64,000 bases of DNA, from positions 5,184,532 through 5,248,531 of the forward strand of contig JAKJHU010000039.1 in the NCBI GenBank assembly GCA_022316685.1, given 5' to 3'. Shown in pieces: positions 29,633 through 42,950 of the stretch (positions are counted from its first letter, which is position 1; the number at the start of each line of letters is the position of its first letter). The DNA comes from Progne subis subis (Eukaryota; Chordata; Aves; Passeriformes; Hirundinidae). The translations under genes and the position numbers were made by a program. Under the pieces are notes generated by a model. It worked only from the letters and a program-made list of their open reading frames with translations. It did not search any database and was not told the DNA's origin.

Positions 29633-30236
29633 TAAACGACATTCAGTTGTTCTGCATGTTTGAAGGGTTTATTTGCTCTTTGTATGCACACAATTTAGGA
29701 TGAAGGTGGGGGCTTCCACATGATTTGATTAAAGTGCTCTTTCTACCTTGTAGTTTTTAACTTATACCTTCCACTAGTAAATTGTGACTATCAAAAGAAA
29801 ATAATAATTACGTATTATAAATCTCACTCCTGCTAAATATAGTTGCAAAACCAAATCATTGCAATGTTCTGAGTGGAAAAATTAATTTAAAATAATCAAA
29901 TCATTGCAGTTGAATTATTAAGGTATTGGTGTTGCAAATTCACAATCACTTTGCATGATTGCAGCAAAGTAGAAGATACAAAAATACCATCAAGACCAGC
30001 TTCCTATATTAATAGCTGTACAACTTTTTTTTGAAAATTGTGGATGTTTTCTTTGCATTTAAAATTTCTCTGCCTATTACCTTCAATATTTTTATGCCTA
30101 TATTCATAAAATACAGCTTTTCATTTGCAAACAAATCTGAACATTCTCTTTGGAGGGGAAAAAAGTGAAAGGCAGAATTACATTGGAAATGTGTAATTAA
30201 AATCATAAAGATTATTTAGTTTGTCTTTCAGAAATG

Positions 30237-30237
<1 letters not shown>

Positions 30238-30282
<45 letters not shown>
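30238..30282. repeat. T12A33 homopolymer junction
   Basis: Twelve T followed directly by about 33 A, self-complementary over 12 bp. Confidence 0.9.
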
Positions 30283-30284
<2 letters not shown>

Positions 30285-30479
30285 CTCAGATATAGTTTTT
30301 GTACTCGCAGTGCCCGGTTTGTATTTTCTTTGAATGCACAGGTGCACATTGAATTTCGTCTTCTTTAGGTGGATTTATCTGGCTATATGCATGGAAGTGC
30401 CCACTCGATGGGTTAAGGGACAGGTGTTAGACTGTTAGGACGTGCAAATTCGTTGGCAGTAGGGAAAGGAATTTGCAGG

Positions 30480-31090
30480 CTCTGGGCTCTGTATTTGCGA
30501 TCGGCGTGGCAGGGAGTGAATGACGCTTGCTCCAAGCGCCCGGCTGTGCGGTGAAGCTGGACGCCCGCCGTGACACTGAAGGACCACACGGGCTCTTCCC
30601 TCAAGAGCATCGTTTTCCAGCCTCCCCAGCTGACACCGGCCCGACGCCAGCTTAAGGCGACCCCGTGAAAACTGCGTGAGCCTGTCCCTTGTGTCCCGCT
30701 GTCGTAGTGGCTATTTCCCCTCTCCCAGTCCCGGGGCCGTGCACGGCCTCCGCGGGCAGCCCCCGCTTTTTGTGACTCGCACCCGGAGGAACGGGACGCA
30801 GTGAAGCAACATCGGCTGTGAACGGGGTAAAATTCGCGATCGCTCGGGGTTTTATCAATTCGGAGAGGCGAGCTTTTTGAAAGGAAAGCTATACACCGGG
30901 TAGGCTCACGCTGCCCACCCCGCCCCTCACTTCCAGCTGGAGCACCCCTCGGAAAGAGAGGAGCAGCGGGGATGAGGCACCGGCACCATTCTGCCTGGAC
31001 ACCGCGCACCAAGGTGCGGGTGCTGGGCGCAGCTCGGCCCCGCAGGAGAAGAGACTTCTAGCCCTGGCTGCTGGGGAGGAGGGAGAGCCT
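30480..31090. promoter_or_regulatory. Upstream CpG-rich block C
   Basis: A CpG-dense block about 11.5 kb upstream of PAX9. The longest open frame (199 codons, minus strand, 30413-31012) has no recognised motif, is Ser/Arg/Gly-rich and looks like a G+C by-product. Confidence 0.45.
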
Positions 31091-31189
31091 CCGAGCCGAG
31101 AAATGTCCCCGCTTTCTTTACCGGCGGTAAGGAGACGGGTGTGCGACAGCCCTTTCCCATTGCACAGCCATAAATAGCGGTGCATGTAA

Positions 31190-31250
31190 ACAATAGAGAG
31201 AGAGAGAGTTGTGTGTGTAAGTACACGTGTGTGTGTGTGTGTGTGTGTAT
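31190..31250. repeat. (GA)n followed by (GT)n microsatellite
   Basis: GAGAGAGAGAGAG, then GTGTGTG and a longer GT run of about 10 units. Imperfect in the middle (TAAGTACAC). Confidence 0.92.
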
Positions 31251-31654
31251 TTCCAGCGTTAGTTGTGTTTTACACGAACAGAGACGTTTTCTGAGAGCGG
31301 GACGTTGCTCCTTTCCCGGGAAATTTGCCGAATAACCAGAACAGCTTTTCCCTGGCCCCTGAACTGATGCTCCCTGACTGTGTGTTTAAACCCAACGTGG
31401 TCTTTCCTGTTCGTTTATTTTGCTCTTGGTGTGCTTTTGAATTCATTAAATAAGCTGCCGATAATGTCCCTAAATCCCTTCTGGCGTCGGAAGCAAACGT
31501 AGCAAACGCGGGCACTTCTGCCTGATGATATTTTTTTTTTTTTTTTTCCATTTCTCATTGAATTTTTGAGGCGGATAGGAAAGGTGTGGGGGTAGATACC
31601 ACGACAACGTGGGCAGGGAGGGAGAGATATACCTATTTTCTTGAGTTTGGAGAG

Positions 31655-31930
31655 TGACACTTCTCCCAGCAGGAGCCTGCAGCCCGTGCAGGAGGGAGCG
31701 GCGGCTGCCGGGGCCGGCTGCGGGGACCCCTCCCAGCTCCGCACCGGCGTGGGCGCAGCCCCGCCGGCTGGAGGGGCAACTTCGCTCCGCCGGCTTGCCA
31801 AGGTGTTGCATGCCTGGAGAGGCTGTTGTGCTTCTTCTGGAATGTTTCTACGCACTGCAGGCTAGGAAAACGTGGCCTGAGAGAGAAATTGCTCTGCCCG
31901 CACCCGCGGCCTTTCGGGGCTGTCCGAATC
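31655..31930. promoter_or_regulatory. Upstream CpG-rich block D
   Basis: A short CpG-rich block (GCCGGGGCCGGC, CCCCGCCGG), the last of the upstream series before the AT-rich desert begins at about 32.5 kb. Confidence 0.45.
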
Positions 31931-34900
31931 TGCAGGAAGGGGAGGCAGGAGCACTGCATCTTTGTTCCTTAGGGAAATCTAGTTTTATTCTCTTGCTAGG
32001 AGTGATTAGCGATTTGTAGCAGTACTTGTCTCTTCCTGCTTATCAGAGATCTCTCTGGGAACAGTCACCACTCTCCAAAACGTCCCGTGCATGCCTCTGA
32101 CACAGGGGACCCCAGAAGGACCTCAGGGTCGGACCTCGATGCCCCCCGACCATCCCGGAGTGGAGGTGTGACCCTCAGCTGCCGTGGTGAGTTTTTCACA
32201 AGTCCCGGGAAAGCAGCCCTAGGGGAGGAGGAAACAGGTAATGGAAGCTCCTTTTCCAGGCATTGGAATTACGGTCAATGCGCCTGCCCCATTCAAACCA
32301 TGATGCTGCAAGCCTTTGGCCCACCAGGCAGTCCTCTGGGTCCCGCCCGGAGCTGGGACAGAGGGTGGTCTCGTTGTCTAGGGGTGACTGCAGTAACGCC
32401 GGATGCCTACAGCTCCTGCAGCCACAGCCATCGCGTTCCCCCTCCTGTCTGCCAACCATCTTAAAGTGCGGTTTCGCATTTAAAACTGAGAAGCATCTCA
32501 GCAGTCGCTCTCAGATTCCTCTGAGCTGTGGTTAGAATAACCCTTGCTTGGTGAATAGCTGGGGTGGAGGAAAGTCTCTGAGCGTAACTGTGCTGGGAAT
32601 TTTCCACTCTCGTTTTAGTGACAGATTTTTTTTTTTTTATTATTTTTTTTAAATTATTTTTTTCCTCTTTTTTTTCCCTTGGAAAGTGTTTCAGTCCTCT
32701 GTGTGATTAAATTCATCCGCATCACTTGGGATGGGACATTGCAGTGACAGAGAATGAGACTGTGACTTTCTGGTGGGTCGTGGCAAAGTGCAGGCATTGC
32801 AATGCAGAGAGTATTCAAGTACCAGAGGGCTCTCTCTCACTCACTCCTGTCCTATCTCCCCTCTGACCATGAAGGTAATACTGGGCTAAGTGCATTGTTT
32901 ATAATTCCCTTGTACACTGGAGTCAATCACACCATATTTCAGAATAACTAGTAAGATATTAAAGACAGATTCAAGACTTATTCATCTGGCTTATGGTGCC
33001 ATCTACTTGAAAGAAGGCAAATACTGTGTCGTAGTGGTGATGATGATTCCCTTATTTGCTGTAACACAAGACCAGAGGAAACAAGATCAATACACTTTCA
33101 AGGAACAGGTTAGCATCTTGTTGACAGCAGGTTTCTCTTTTTTCATTCTTCCCTCTGCTGGTCCCAGGATTATAGTTTTAACTTCCTGATTTCCCTTTTT
33201 CCCTGGTATCAATATTGCACCTGAATGAGATCACTTACAGCCAAACAAGGGCTTCTCTGCTAATAGTCTCTGTCCTTGAAGCCCATTTTTACTTTACCAG
33301 CACTTCAATACCACGGAAGTCCTGTAGTCCTTCCTGAGACCCAGTGAGTCACCTCTTGAAGCACTTAAGAAACCTTCTCTGTTTTCTTCTGATCTTTCTT
33401 CAGGTCATATTTCTCTGCCTGCAAGGACGCAAACCTGAAAACTTTTCTGCTGATCCATGGGGCAACAGTCCCTTCAAGTGGATCACAGTGCATGCGAGAA
33501 GAAGTTCTCTCAGACAAACTAGTGTGTTAAAGCCACCAAGGTGATCTGCTGTGCCCAGTCGTGGGCAGAAGCCTTCCCTGCACCGCCAAGTAAGTGTAGA
33601 AGCTGTCTGGCACTGGCATGCCTGGCATTTCATGCATGGTGCCTAACATTAGCACAGTCAAGCCCAGGTTTCCAGGTATGTTCTTTCTGGGCTTAATTCT
33701 ACCATCATGTACCAGAACAAGTAGTATCTTATTCATCAGTGAATTTCAATCAGTCTTAGTCATGGAGATGGAATTAGTCCTATAACAACAACCATAGCTT
33801 TTTACCTGTGTAATTTCCAACACTCCCTACGTGGCCTCCCCACCGCAATAACAAACAAGCTCCCAGAAAGCAGCAGCAAGTTCAGAGAGATCTGGCTCCT
33901 CACCAGTTTGAATTTTACCAGGTGGTGTTTGCTCTAAGACCTTGAGCTGTAACATGCTTTCTAGTATTGGACTCCTGGGAAGACATAAATCCTCCTATGC
34001 AATGGAGAACAAAACACTTTTAAATATACTTATCTAATGGATATCAGTACTGACTTTTGTGCATGCTGCTTCTAACATGAATCTACCTAGCCTCTGTTTT
34101 CAGAAACCAGAGATTAAAATGACTTCATCTTCTAGACAAGACATCCCTGTATTTGATAACAGGAGTGCATTACAATCTGTCCCACTCTCCCTGTTATTAC
34201 CATTCCTTCTGTTCCTGCACATAAATCTGGTCACATATGGACCTTGAGGAAGAGGGTTTGTGCCTACCAGCAGCTACAATGCTTGAGTGAGTACTTCAGC
34301 CTGGTGCATGGTGATCGAGTCAGGCCATGGGTTAACAGCTGAACAACTGGGCACAACACCTCAGAACCAGCTTGCTCTGTGTGCAGTGACTCATCTCAGG
34401 TATTTCTGAAATACTTTTCTGACTTTTTATTCTCTTTCATTTAGGTCACATCCAACTCCATATTGCAAGGTGCTGAATAACAGCTTATGATCCCTATCAA
34501 GTAATGGCTCCAGGGTTTGTTTACCAACATCCACTGGAGACTCCAGCTTTTCTGTAGAAACAGAAACTGAGCCCAGGCTTATCCAGGTATCAAGCTGTCA
34601 CATTCCTTGGGGCCTGTAGAGCAAACTGGCCTTTGTGAAGAATGTTTACCATGACTGTGAGGCAGCTGTGTTTAGAGAGTCATTTCAAGAAAGTCGAGAA
34701 ATATCCAGTAGGATTCCCATAGCAAATTTATACCTATTTGTAAGGGAAGAACTACTGTTCATCAACTGGAGCTTTGCATCCATCACGGGTAATACAGTGA
34801 AATAGCAGTGATGAGACTTAAAGTCAGACAACAATGCAGGGAAGTCCCAGGTCAACTCTAGTCCAGGTTTTAATTTATCAATTATTTCAGGATCTGTTCC

Positions 34901-37900
34901 CGAAACATTAATAAATAATCAGTGTAGTCCTGATCTCTGTGCCCATGCAAAGCATTCCCTCCCAGTGGGACATTAGCTTTAGGTTCTTACTGTGGGAGCA
35001 TTGTGCCTACAGCCCTTTTGATCTTTTTGCAGCTTCCAGCTTACTAGCTGTGGAAAGATATGCTGTCAGATTTAGGATAAAGGAAACAACTAGTCACAGA
35101 GGCTTATCCCAGCTTCAGGACAGGAGTAATTTTTGCTATAAACAGTATCCTGTGTGTAAGGAATTCTGTAACTGCCGTGCCTTTCCATCCCAAGTATCTC
35201 CTTTTCCATGCCCTCAGGTCCCTGATGGAACCAAGCGTAGCACATAAAAGAGGATTGAACAAACCATGAGGAAGCTTATTAAGGATGTGCCTCTTCCAAG
35301 AACTGACTGTGGAGTATATTGCTTTAACTCACTCACTTAGATACTGTTTCACACAGACAGGACAGGTCCTTTAATGGACAGACAAATAGATCAGTTGTAC
35401 TTTTGTTTAGCTTGGAGGATGATTTTTTTCCCTATAAATACATAGTGGGGAAATGCCTCCTACAGACTTTGGGGCAATATTTTAAAGCTTATATTAATCA
35501 CCTCCTTTCAGAGGTGAAACTTTTTTTCATCTCCTGGAATTAACTCACAATTTCAAAATTTTCCAGACAAAAAGTTATAGAAATTTTTGAGGTATGAATT
35601 CTTAATTTTTCTACTAAATCCTTTGATTGTTTCCTTCCATTTTTAACTTCATTGACAATGAAGATTCTTGTCTCACTATGACCTCATTTTCTATTTTTGC
35701 TGCTGACATTTATTTATGACTAAAATATGAAGTTATCATTACAACAAAACTGGTAGAACTGCAAAATTATATTTACTACCCAAATGAAATATCCAAATAT
35801 AATGATAAATAAATTAAGTAACTCAGATAAAAGATTTATATTCTCTGTATGAATGTAAAGTGCAATATTTTAGAAGCCATAGGGGCAAGTTTTGCCTTAT
35901 GATTCACCTGCTGTGTGTTCCAGAGAGGATAGGAGCTACCAAAAAGTATGAAAGAGGATTTATACTATATAACAGATGACAACTGTCTTGTAAGCTCAAA
36001 CTCTCACAATTTATGCTTTTACTCTGAAGTTCCTTGAGACAGTTATTTGATTTATGAAAATCCAGTTGGTAACTGGCAAACACGCATATGCAAAGAAGCC
36101 ACAGAAGCCAGCAGCAGCCAAACACAGCCCTCGGAAGGTAGAATTTTGTTTATGAAGTTAAATAACACAATAGTATTCCCTCACCCTCTCCCACAATGTG
36201 CCAGCACCACCCCCTCCCCGCAGCTCTCTCCCTTAAGTAACTGCAGTTCAGGATGTGGTGGAAATACTGGAAGGGAGGAAAATCAGTCCACAACTGTTTC
36301 TGCAGGGTTTCACTAGGAGGAGCCATACGATATGTAATGAATGTGCAGAGCTGTTTGCAATTAGTATACATCCGAACTGCTCCCAGGACAGCATTTTTGC
36401 TACTGCCATTTATCTTTGTAATAAATACTTTTCAAATAGAGCAGAAGGTAAAATTGACACAAATTACTGTGATCCCTTGGTTTCTCAGTATGCTATTTTT
36501 GTAGACTACATTCTGCCACCAAGAGGACAGTAACTCTAATTACCACATCACATACACACCTTATGTAGGACTGTAGTATTTTGTGAAATGTTTCTGTATC
36601 TTCCTCTATATTTAGTACAATCGTGAGCACAGCTGGGCATGATCCTACCCGATGAATCACCTGCAGTAGAAACAATTATCAATAATAACATTATGGGGAT
36701 TTGAGACTGGGAGGGTGACTTATCTATCACTTGAGCTCCACAGTTCATCCCTAGGGAAAGCACAGATGTAAATTTAAGGTACTGAAAATGGCACAGATTA
36801 TCCCTACTTCAGGTTAGAAAACACAGGGGTGAAAAAGGACGAATAATGAGGGGGACTGCATTTGGAAGGGCATTTACTTTACTGTTACCACCACGTTCCT
36901 TCAGGAAGCCCAGAAATCCATGTGGACATGTCCATAGAGAAGACAGCCACAGCTCAGCCTCCTGTTTTACCTTCTGGACTGCTGTGTTCCTCTGAGGTGA
37001 GTAATGCTGCATGTCTGCTTCTAGGTGCAGGGGTAAAGATCTATAACTCCTTCCCACTTCTGATTAGAATTTTTTCCTCAGGCAGCGTTAATCACTTTTC
37101 CCAGCCAGTAAACTCCCGAAGGCTGGTGACAAATGGGTGGCAATACCATCTGCAGGAAGTACAGCTGTCAGTAACTCTAACCTGGCAAGGCACACACCTT
37201 CCAGTGTCTGAGAGCCTCAAGACGTCTGCTACACCATTCAGAGAGTGGAGGGAATCTCCGCTGTTGGAGTGATTCCCAGTGAGGGTTAAGGGGCATTTAC
37301 TTGTGTGAGCTGGAACTGTGTGAGTAGCTGACCCTAGGGAGGACCAATAGACATCAGCATCAGCAGCCCTTGCTGGGTCACCTTCACCAGCCATAAGGGA
37401 CCGAGAAGGTCTAGTGAATTACCTACCAGTGCTGTTCTGTATTTTTTCCGCTATAGGAACCACAACCGAACTGTTCAAAATCCCTGAAGTGCTTACTTTT
37501 CAATTCTGTACTGTATGAGGGGTCCACACTACATAAAGAGAACAAAAAATAAATATCGCGTTTGCACATTTCCAATGTGCACAAAGGCATAGAGTTTCTT
37601 GCACAAGTAGAAAAAGCCACACGTGATTCTTCGAGTATTTTTTAAGGCAATAAATGGCAGGTTTGTTTCAAAACTAGCATTTAAACATTATTCTTACAGT
37701 GCATTCCTTGCAAATGCAGGCTGGGGCTTAGATGTCTCCCTGCTTAAACCTACTGTATTAATTCTGTTTTCAGACAGACTCTGTTGAGATCTCTGTGAAA
37801 TGACTGATGTGGCTTACCAGTATCATACAAGCTGTTCCAAGAATATCAGCAAGGCACTGGAATATGGCAGGGGGACTGGAGGCTTTCCTGAGAAGATTTT

Positions 37901-40900
37901 ACTCAGTGATGGAAAATATATTTGTGTTATTACTTTAGCACAAGTGTCTTCTATAATGCTAAGGTTTGCTTTCAAATAAAACATAAATTGCACATCTGGC
38001 TGGAAGAAATAAATGCAATAGTGCTTCAAAGACTATCTGTCAGGCTTAAAAAGCAAAGAGATGAGGATTTATTGGTGTTTTTATTATTAACATAAAAGCC
38101 TTGGGATCTCAAAATAGAGCAGGGTTATAGGTAAATATGGGTTTTATTTTCTTCTTTGTTTGCCTTAACATATTATTAGCATCAAGCTAAAAAAGGATGA
38201 TCTGAATGCTACTATGTTTACTGTGTGCACATGGATGTTAGCTTAATCAATATATAGATACAAAATACTGTAGAGAAAACTATGCACCACAGGTATACTC
38301 ATCATCTTAAACATTTCAGACAGTATCTTCATTCTGGAGATACTATTTGCTTAAGAAACCCCAGTCTTGTCCTTTCCCAGTCTTTGAAGACCTTTTTGAA
38401 GCAGCAGTGGGCTGCTTCTGTGCAAAGGCTTGGAGTGGACATCTATTTGCAAATGAACAAGCAATGAAGGAAGTGGGAGTTTCTGAAGTAGATTACTTAT
38501 AAAATTATAATTTGAGGAAACTGGGGTAAAAATAACATCTCCAAATCAGCAAATATTGGGTGGCTTGAAGACATACACCTTAGAGTTCCTTCCTGAGCTT
38601 GGCTGGTGACTACAGCCTCCTTTCCAGGAGAAAATTATCCTATATAAGGCTAGTTAAAGCCTCGCATGGGTCACTCAGAGGTGTTGGAGGAAGCTGTACA
38701 AATACTGGTCCCTACTTTCTCCTAAAAATTGTCTGCAAGAGGTTTAAATGTGCTGTGTCAGGACTGGGTTGAAACTTTCACGGGATTTAAATTAAATCCT
38801 TGGCAACTCCTTTTCTGATTTTATAACAAAATCTGACCTATGTGTTAAAGTGAGGACATTGTTTTGCTGGGTTATTGCTTAATTACTAAATGAAGAAATA
38901 TGAAGTACAAATTTAATGACTCATAAAATATTTCCAAATGACATGTACTATAAAATCCCATTTACATCTACCACACTGGTGTTTAACTCATTTTCCATTA
39001 TTCCTGAGGCTATTAATGTCAGTAATTACAGCAGGTAACGTCTAATATTGAGTGTATTGTGGAATAAAGCAATGTTGAGCTCCTGGAGTGTGTTTTATAT
39101 TAAGTACAAAAAGCTTCTGATACAGTTAATGTAACTATAAATCTTAACTCAAATGCTTATATGTCTCGTTTATGACCTGAATAAACTCTGAGGCAGAAGC
39201 AGGGCAGCTGAATAGCCACTCGCTGCCAAACCGCATATTCAGTGGAATATGCACTTATAATATCTTTTTCATATTGAATAATAACAGAAAGACAGAAAAC
39301 AGGCTGAGTATTTTATCTAAATTAAGTTGGGGTTTTTTTCCAGAACACTGAGTTTAATGGTAAAAAAAGAAAAAATCCCTAAATACACACATACTTTAAA
39401 ATCATAAATATATAAATAGAACATAAAACTCAAAATAGTGTGGAGGAATTTTTTTTTCCAGTGGAAATCCAGCCTGTACTTATGATAAGAGCTGCTCTAC
39501 ATGTTTTGATGTGTTAAATATTGAACACCCTGCCACTTGGAGAATGCACCCCACTCTGCCCCTTTGGGGAGACCACTGGATTGGCCTGGGTGTGGAGGTG
39601 GCCAGAAATCACAGTCATCTCTGGAACTTCACTGTCTGTGTGAGGTGCCAAAGTAAAACCGGGCTGTGAGGGCAAACCTTTGGAAGGAGCCTTTTGGAAG
39701 GGTGTGCGGTATGTGACTGATGAGATGATTTGGTCTGGCTGTGCGCTTGCTTGCACTCACTGTTAGAACCCGCGAGCAGATAACCTGAGCAGGAATAGTG
39801 CGTGCTGAGAACGAGGTAAGCACCAGTTAAAGTCCTGTCAGTGCCTTGTGCTGTGGCACCCATGTGTCCCCAAAGATCAGCACACACTCGGTGAGGTTTC
39901 AGCCCAGGTGCCCGCAGCATGAGAATGTGGCATGGGAGCCTGCAGGATGAAACGCAGAGTGAAATAATTTGATCCACAAAAAATAAGATTTAGGTGCAAG
40001 CTGCACTGGGGAATCACAAAATTAGGCTCAGAGAGAGATTAACTAGTAGAAAACAGAAGCCCTACTTCAATCAATTTCCAGTGAAATTAATTCCTTTGAA
40101 TGGGAAGTTCCTCCTTAATGACCTTCAGTACAGTATGATTCTTTCATATTAGCATGTCAACATTTAAATTGATGATGCCATTTTTTTAGAGCTATTTAGA
40201 AGGGGAGTATTTCCCTCTGAATTTGTGATAAATCATGTAAGACATCTTTTCATTCCATTCCCTTTTAGAAAGAAATATTTGGTAGTTTAAAATATTTAAT
40301 GTAGTGGAAAATCTAAAGGGAAAAATAAAGCATCAATAGACTATTTCAGCAGCAGAAACCATTTGGGACCTGCTTAACCACCTAATCTCTTCTCCAAATT
40401 TATTTGGAAAGGGGCATATAAAGAGCTCATCACTTTCCATCTCCGTTTTCATACGTGCAGCATATGCAATAGTTTAGCTTTGCACTCACACTCTGAGTTG
40501 ATCTTGATGGTAAGCTGAAGTAACTTGAGATCACCATTTCTTTCTCCTTATGACAGTTCTGGAACATTTGGTTGACTAATTATCTTGTTACTAGTCAGCT
40601 TTTTTTTTTTTTAAATATTTGACTTTATTTATTAATGTACATGCACAAGAAGGGTAGGAGCCACACACACACAGAATACCATTTTAAAACAGAGGATTAT
40701 TACACCACCATGCTTTTCCCACACTTGTGATAGGAAAACTACACAGGCAAGATAAAATTGTACTCATGTCCAGTACTTCATCCTGTCCATTGCTCAGTGG
40801 AGACCAAACTCAAAGCCTGATGCAAAGGTGTGATCAAGATCTTCCTCAGTTAAGTGCAAATCTTCCCCTTATTTCAAGGATTGTCTAAACTCGAAAGCAT

Positions 40901-41462
40901 GGATATTATGAAGCATAAGGCCCATAGTATGGGCTGTGTCTGTTTCTGCATTTGTGTCTTTGTACAGATATATACATAAATATATCACATATACATATTT
41001 ACTTACCTCTTGTGTTGAAGTTAAAAGTTTTTTGCTGTACCCAAACATCAAAGCATTACTTTTAAAAGGTGAACCCTATAAACAGCAGCATGTACTTTCT
41101 CCCCATACCCTCATTTCTATTTATTTTCAGCAGTGCCCAGCTTAGCAGGGCCTTGCATTCTTCAGAGCTCAAAAAGAAACCCAGGTAGTGACCCCACCTC
41201 TCAGCCCTCTACTGCAAACCCCTGCTGAAATCCTGGTAAAGAGCTACACAACACTGAATCGCAGCATCAGTGTCAACATTACATACATATGCATTTATTC
41301 AGCCACAGAAAATTATGTTCCCTGAAAAACTGACAGCTAGCTTCTATAGGGCTGAGTCACATGAATCTGAGAGACTGCTTCCAGAAAGAGCAACATAGCT
41401 CTAAGGATGAAAAATGTCTCACTTATTTATAGTAAAAGTGTAAGTGGACATCCTGAAAGGAT

Positions 41463-41463
<1 letters not shown>

Positions 41464-41513
<50 letters not shown>
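41464..41513. repeat. (AAT)n trinucleotide microsatellite
   Basis: About 16-17 uninterrupted AAT units. Confidence 0.97.
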
Positions 41514-41515
<2 letters not shown>

Positions 41516-42824
41516 GTAGCTGTAGTAAGGAGGGGAGACATGCTAGATGATGACAGGTGGTTTTATCCCAGTGGAAGGTAATATCCTTCAACACTTCTTG
41601 GGGGGCTCTGTGGCTGCAGGAGGACTAAAGTAGAAGAGGATGATGTGAGAGAAATACAGAGCAGGTATCGAAAGGGGCAAGGAAACAGGGATAAGGCCTT
41701 GAAATTTCACACATGGTCAGAAACCTGGAGCTACGAAGCAGACTTCAGGAGGTGGAAAGACCAGTGTGGAGACCCAGGGGGATTGGGACTTAAAATCCAG
41801 ATGGGAGAGAAAACAGTCAGACCTTCAGGACTGACAGAGAGAATTAGCAATTGAGACAGGCTGTGAGACAGGAACAGCAGTGGCTGAACCAAGTAGCCAG
41901 ATATGAGGAAGGAAGAGGAATGGGACACAGATGGTCAGAGGGGAGTAAGACGGAGCTAGAGGAGGAAACATTTTTTTGACACTATAGCCCATTCACTCAT
42001 CATTTCAGGGCAGAAAATGGGTGATGAGAACCCTGGGTTGTACGCTGCTCTGGTCTCAGCCCCTAGGAAAGGTGTCTTTTAGTCCACAGAGAAGCTGGCA
42101 ACTCATTATTACTACAAATTACCCTGTTAACTCAGAGGCAGAAGTCCATATGGAGAAGCTAAGTCTTATATAGCATGAGGCATAGAAGTGTTAATATGAT
42201 GCCACATAATAGGATTTTTGTTTTTCCACTTGGCTTCATTAACAACCTAGGAAATTACCTACAAACACTCTCTTAAGAGAAGTCTGTAAGCTGCCAAAGT
42301 AAGTATGCAAGGTTAGCAAGTGCCAAAGCCAAAGTTATCTGGGTATTTTTTCCCCTTTCATAAAAATGCACTAGCAATAGAGGAAGCCATGCTCTTTTCC
42401 CACAGAGGATGTGTCAGCCTTATTCCAGCTGCTCAAGGTAAGTCAGGACTGTGTAAAGAGAGGTGCTGAGCCACTTAATCATTTGTTTAAGAGGGAATGG
42501 TGTGTTTTGATTGAAGTTTGGGGATTGGAGAAAACAATGAACGCTATCTTGCTTTAAGTTTTTGAATGTCAGGTGATGAATGAACAGGATGCATCTCTGT
42601 CTGCTTGTACAACATATCTCTTGTACAACATCAGTAAGTTCTTACACCAAATTTTGCACTATGGTCACTAATTGCTTGTTCCCAGTTATATGGAGACCTG
42701 ACTTGAAATTCCAGGGTCTGGTTTGGAAAAGAGCTGAGTACTCACAGCTGCAGCAGGACTCAGTGGGAGCTCTGCTCTGAATATCTAAAAAAATTACATA
42801 ATAGTAAGTACCCTGACAAATTAG

Positions 42825-42950
42825 GAGTCTTGAGCATAAAATCATTGCACTTATTTGTTCTTCTATTTTCCATCTGTAAAATGAAGATAATAATAGGTGT
42901 TATCCAAAAATAAATACACATTTGTGAACTGCTTAGAGATCTACAGTCAT
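42825..42950 (+). mobile_element. MIR-like ancient SINE relic (3' part)
   Basis: CATCTGTAAAATGAAGATAA followed by TAATAGGTGTTA and later GAACTGCTTAGAGATC follows the order of the MIR 3' region (CATCTGTAAAATGGGGATAA, then the AGCGCTTAGA-type segment). The upstream part (CTTGAGCATAA) fits the CTTGGGCAAG segment weakly. Recognised from memory of the consensus. Birds keep few MIR copies, and old copies that persist are sometimes exapted. Confidence 0.55.

Larger units (their letters stand above)
26446..30480. other. Upstream intergenic region, no gene
   Basis: Mixed sequence with G+C-rich patches (27400-27680 and 28130-28400 CpG-rich), the AGAGA array, a near-duplicate 19-nt word at 28892 and 28926, an A-rich block at 29574-29632 and a T12A33 run at 30238-30282. 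The open frames (up to 138 codons) have no recognisable domains and overlap one another. No gene seen. Confidence 0.55.

Noticed and set aside
30413..31012. 199-codon minus-strand frame
   Set aside because: No domain, lies in a CpG-rich block, with no splice context that makes a gene.
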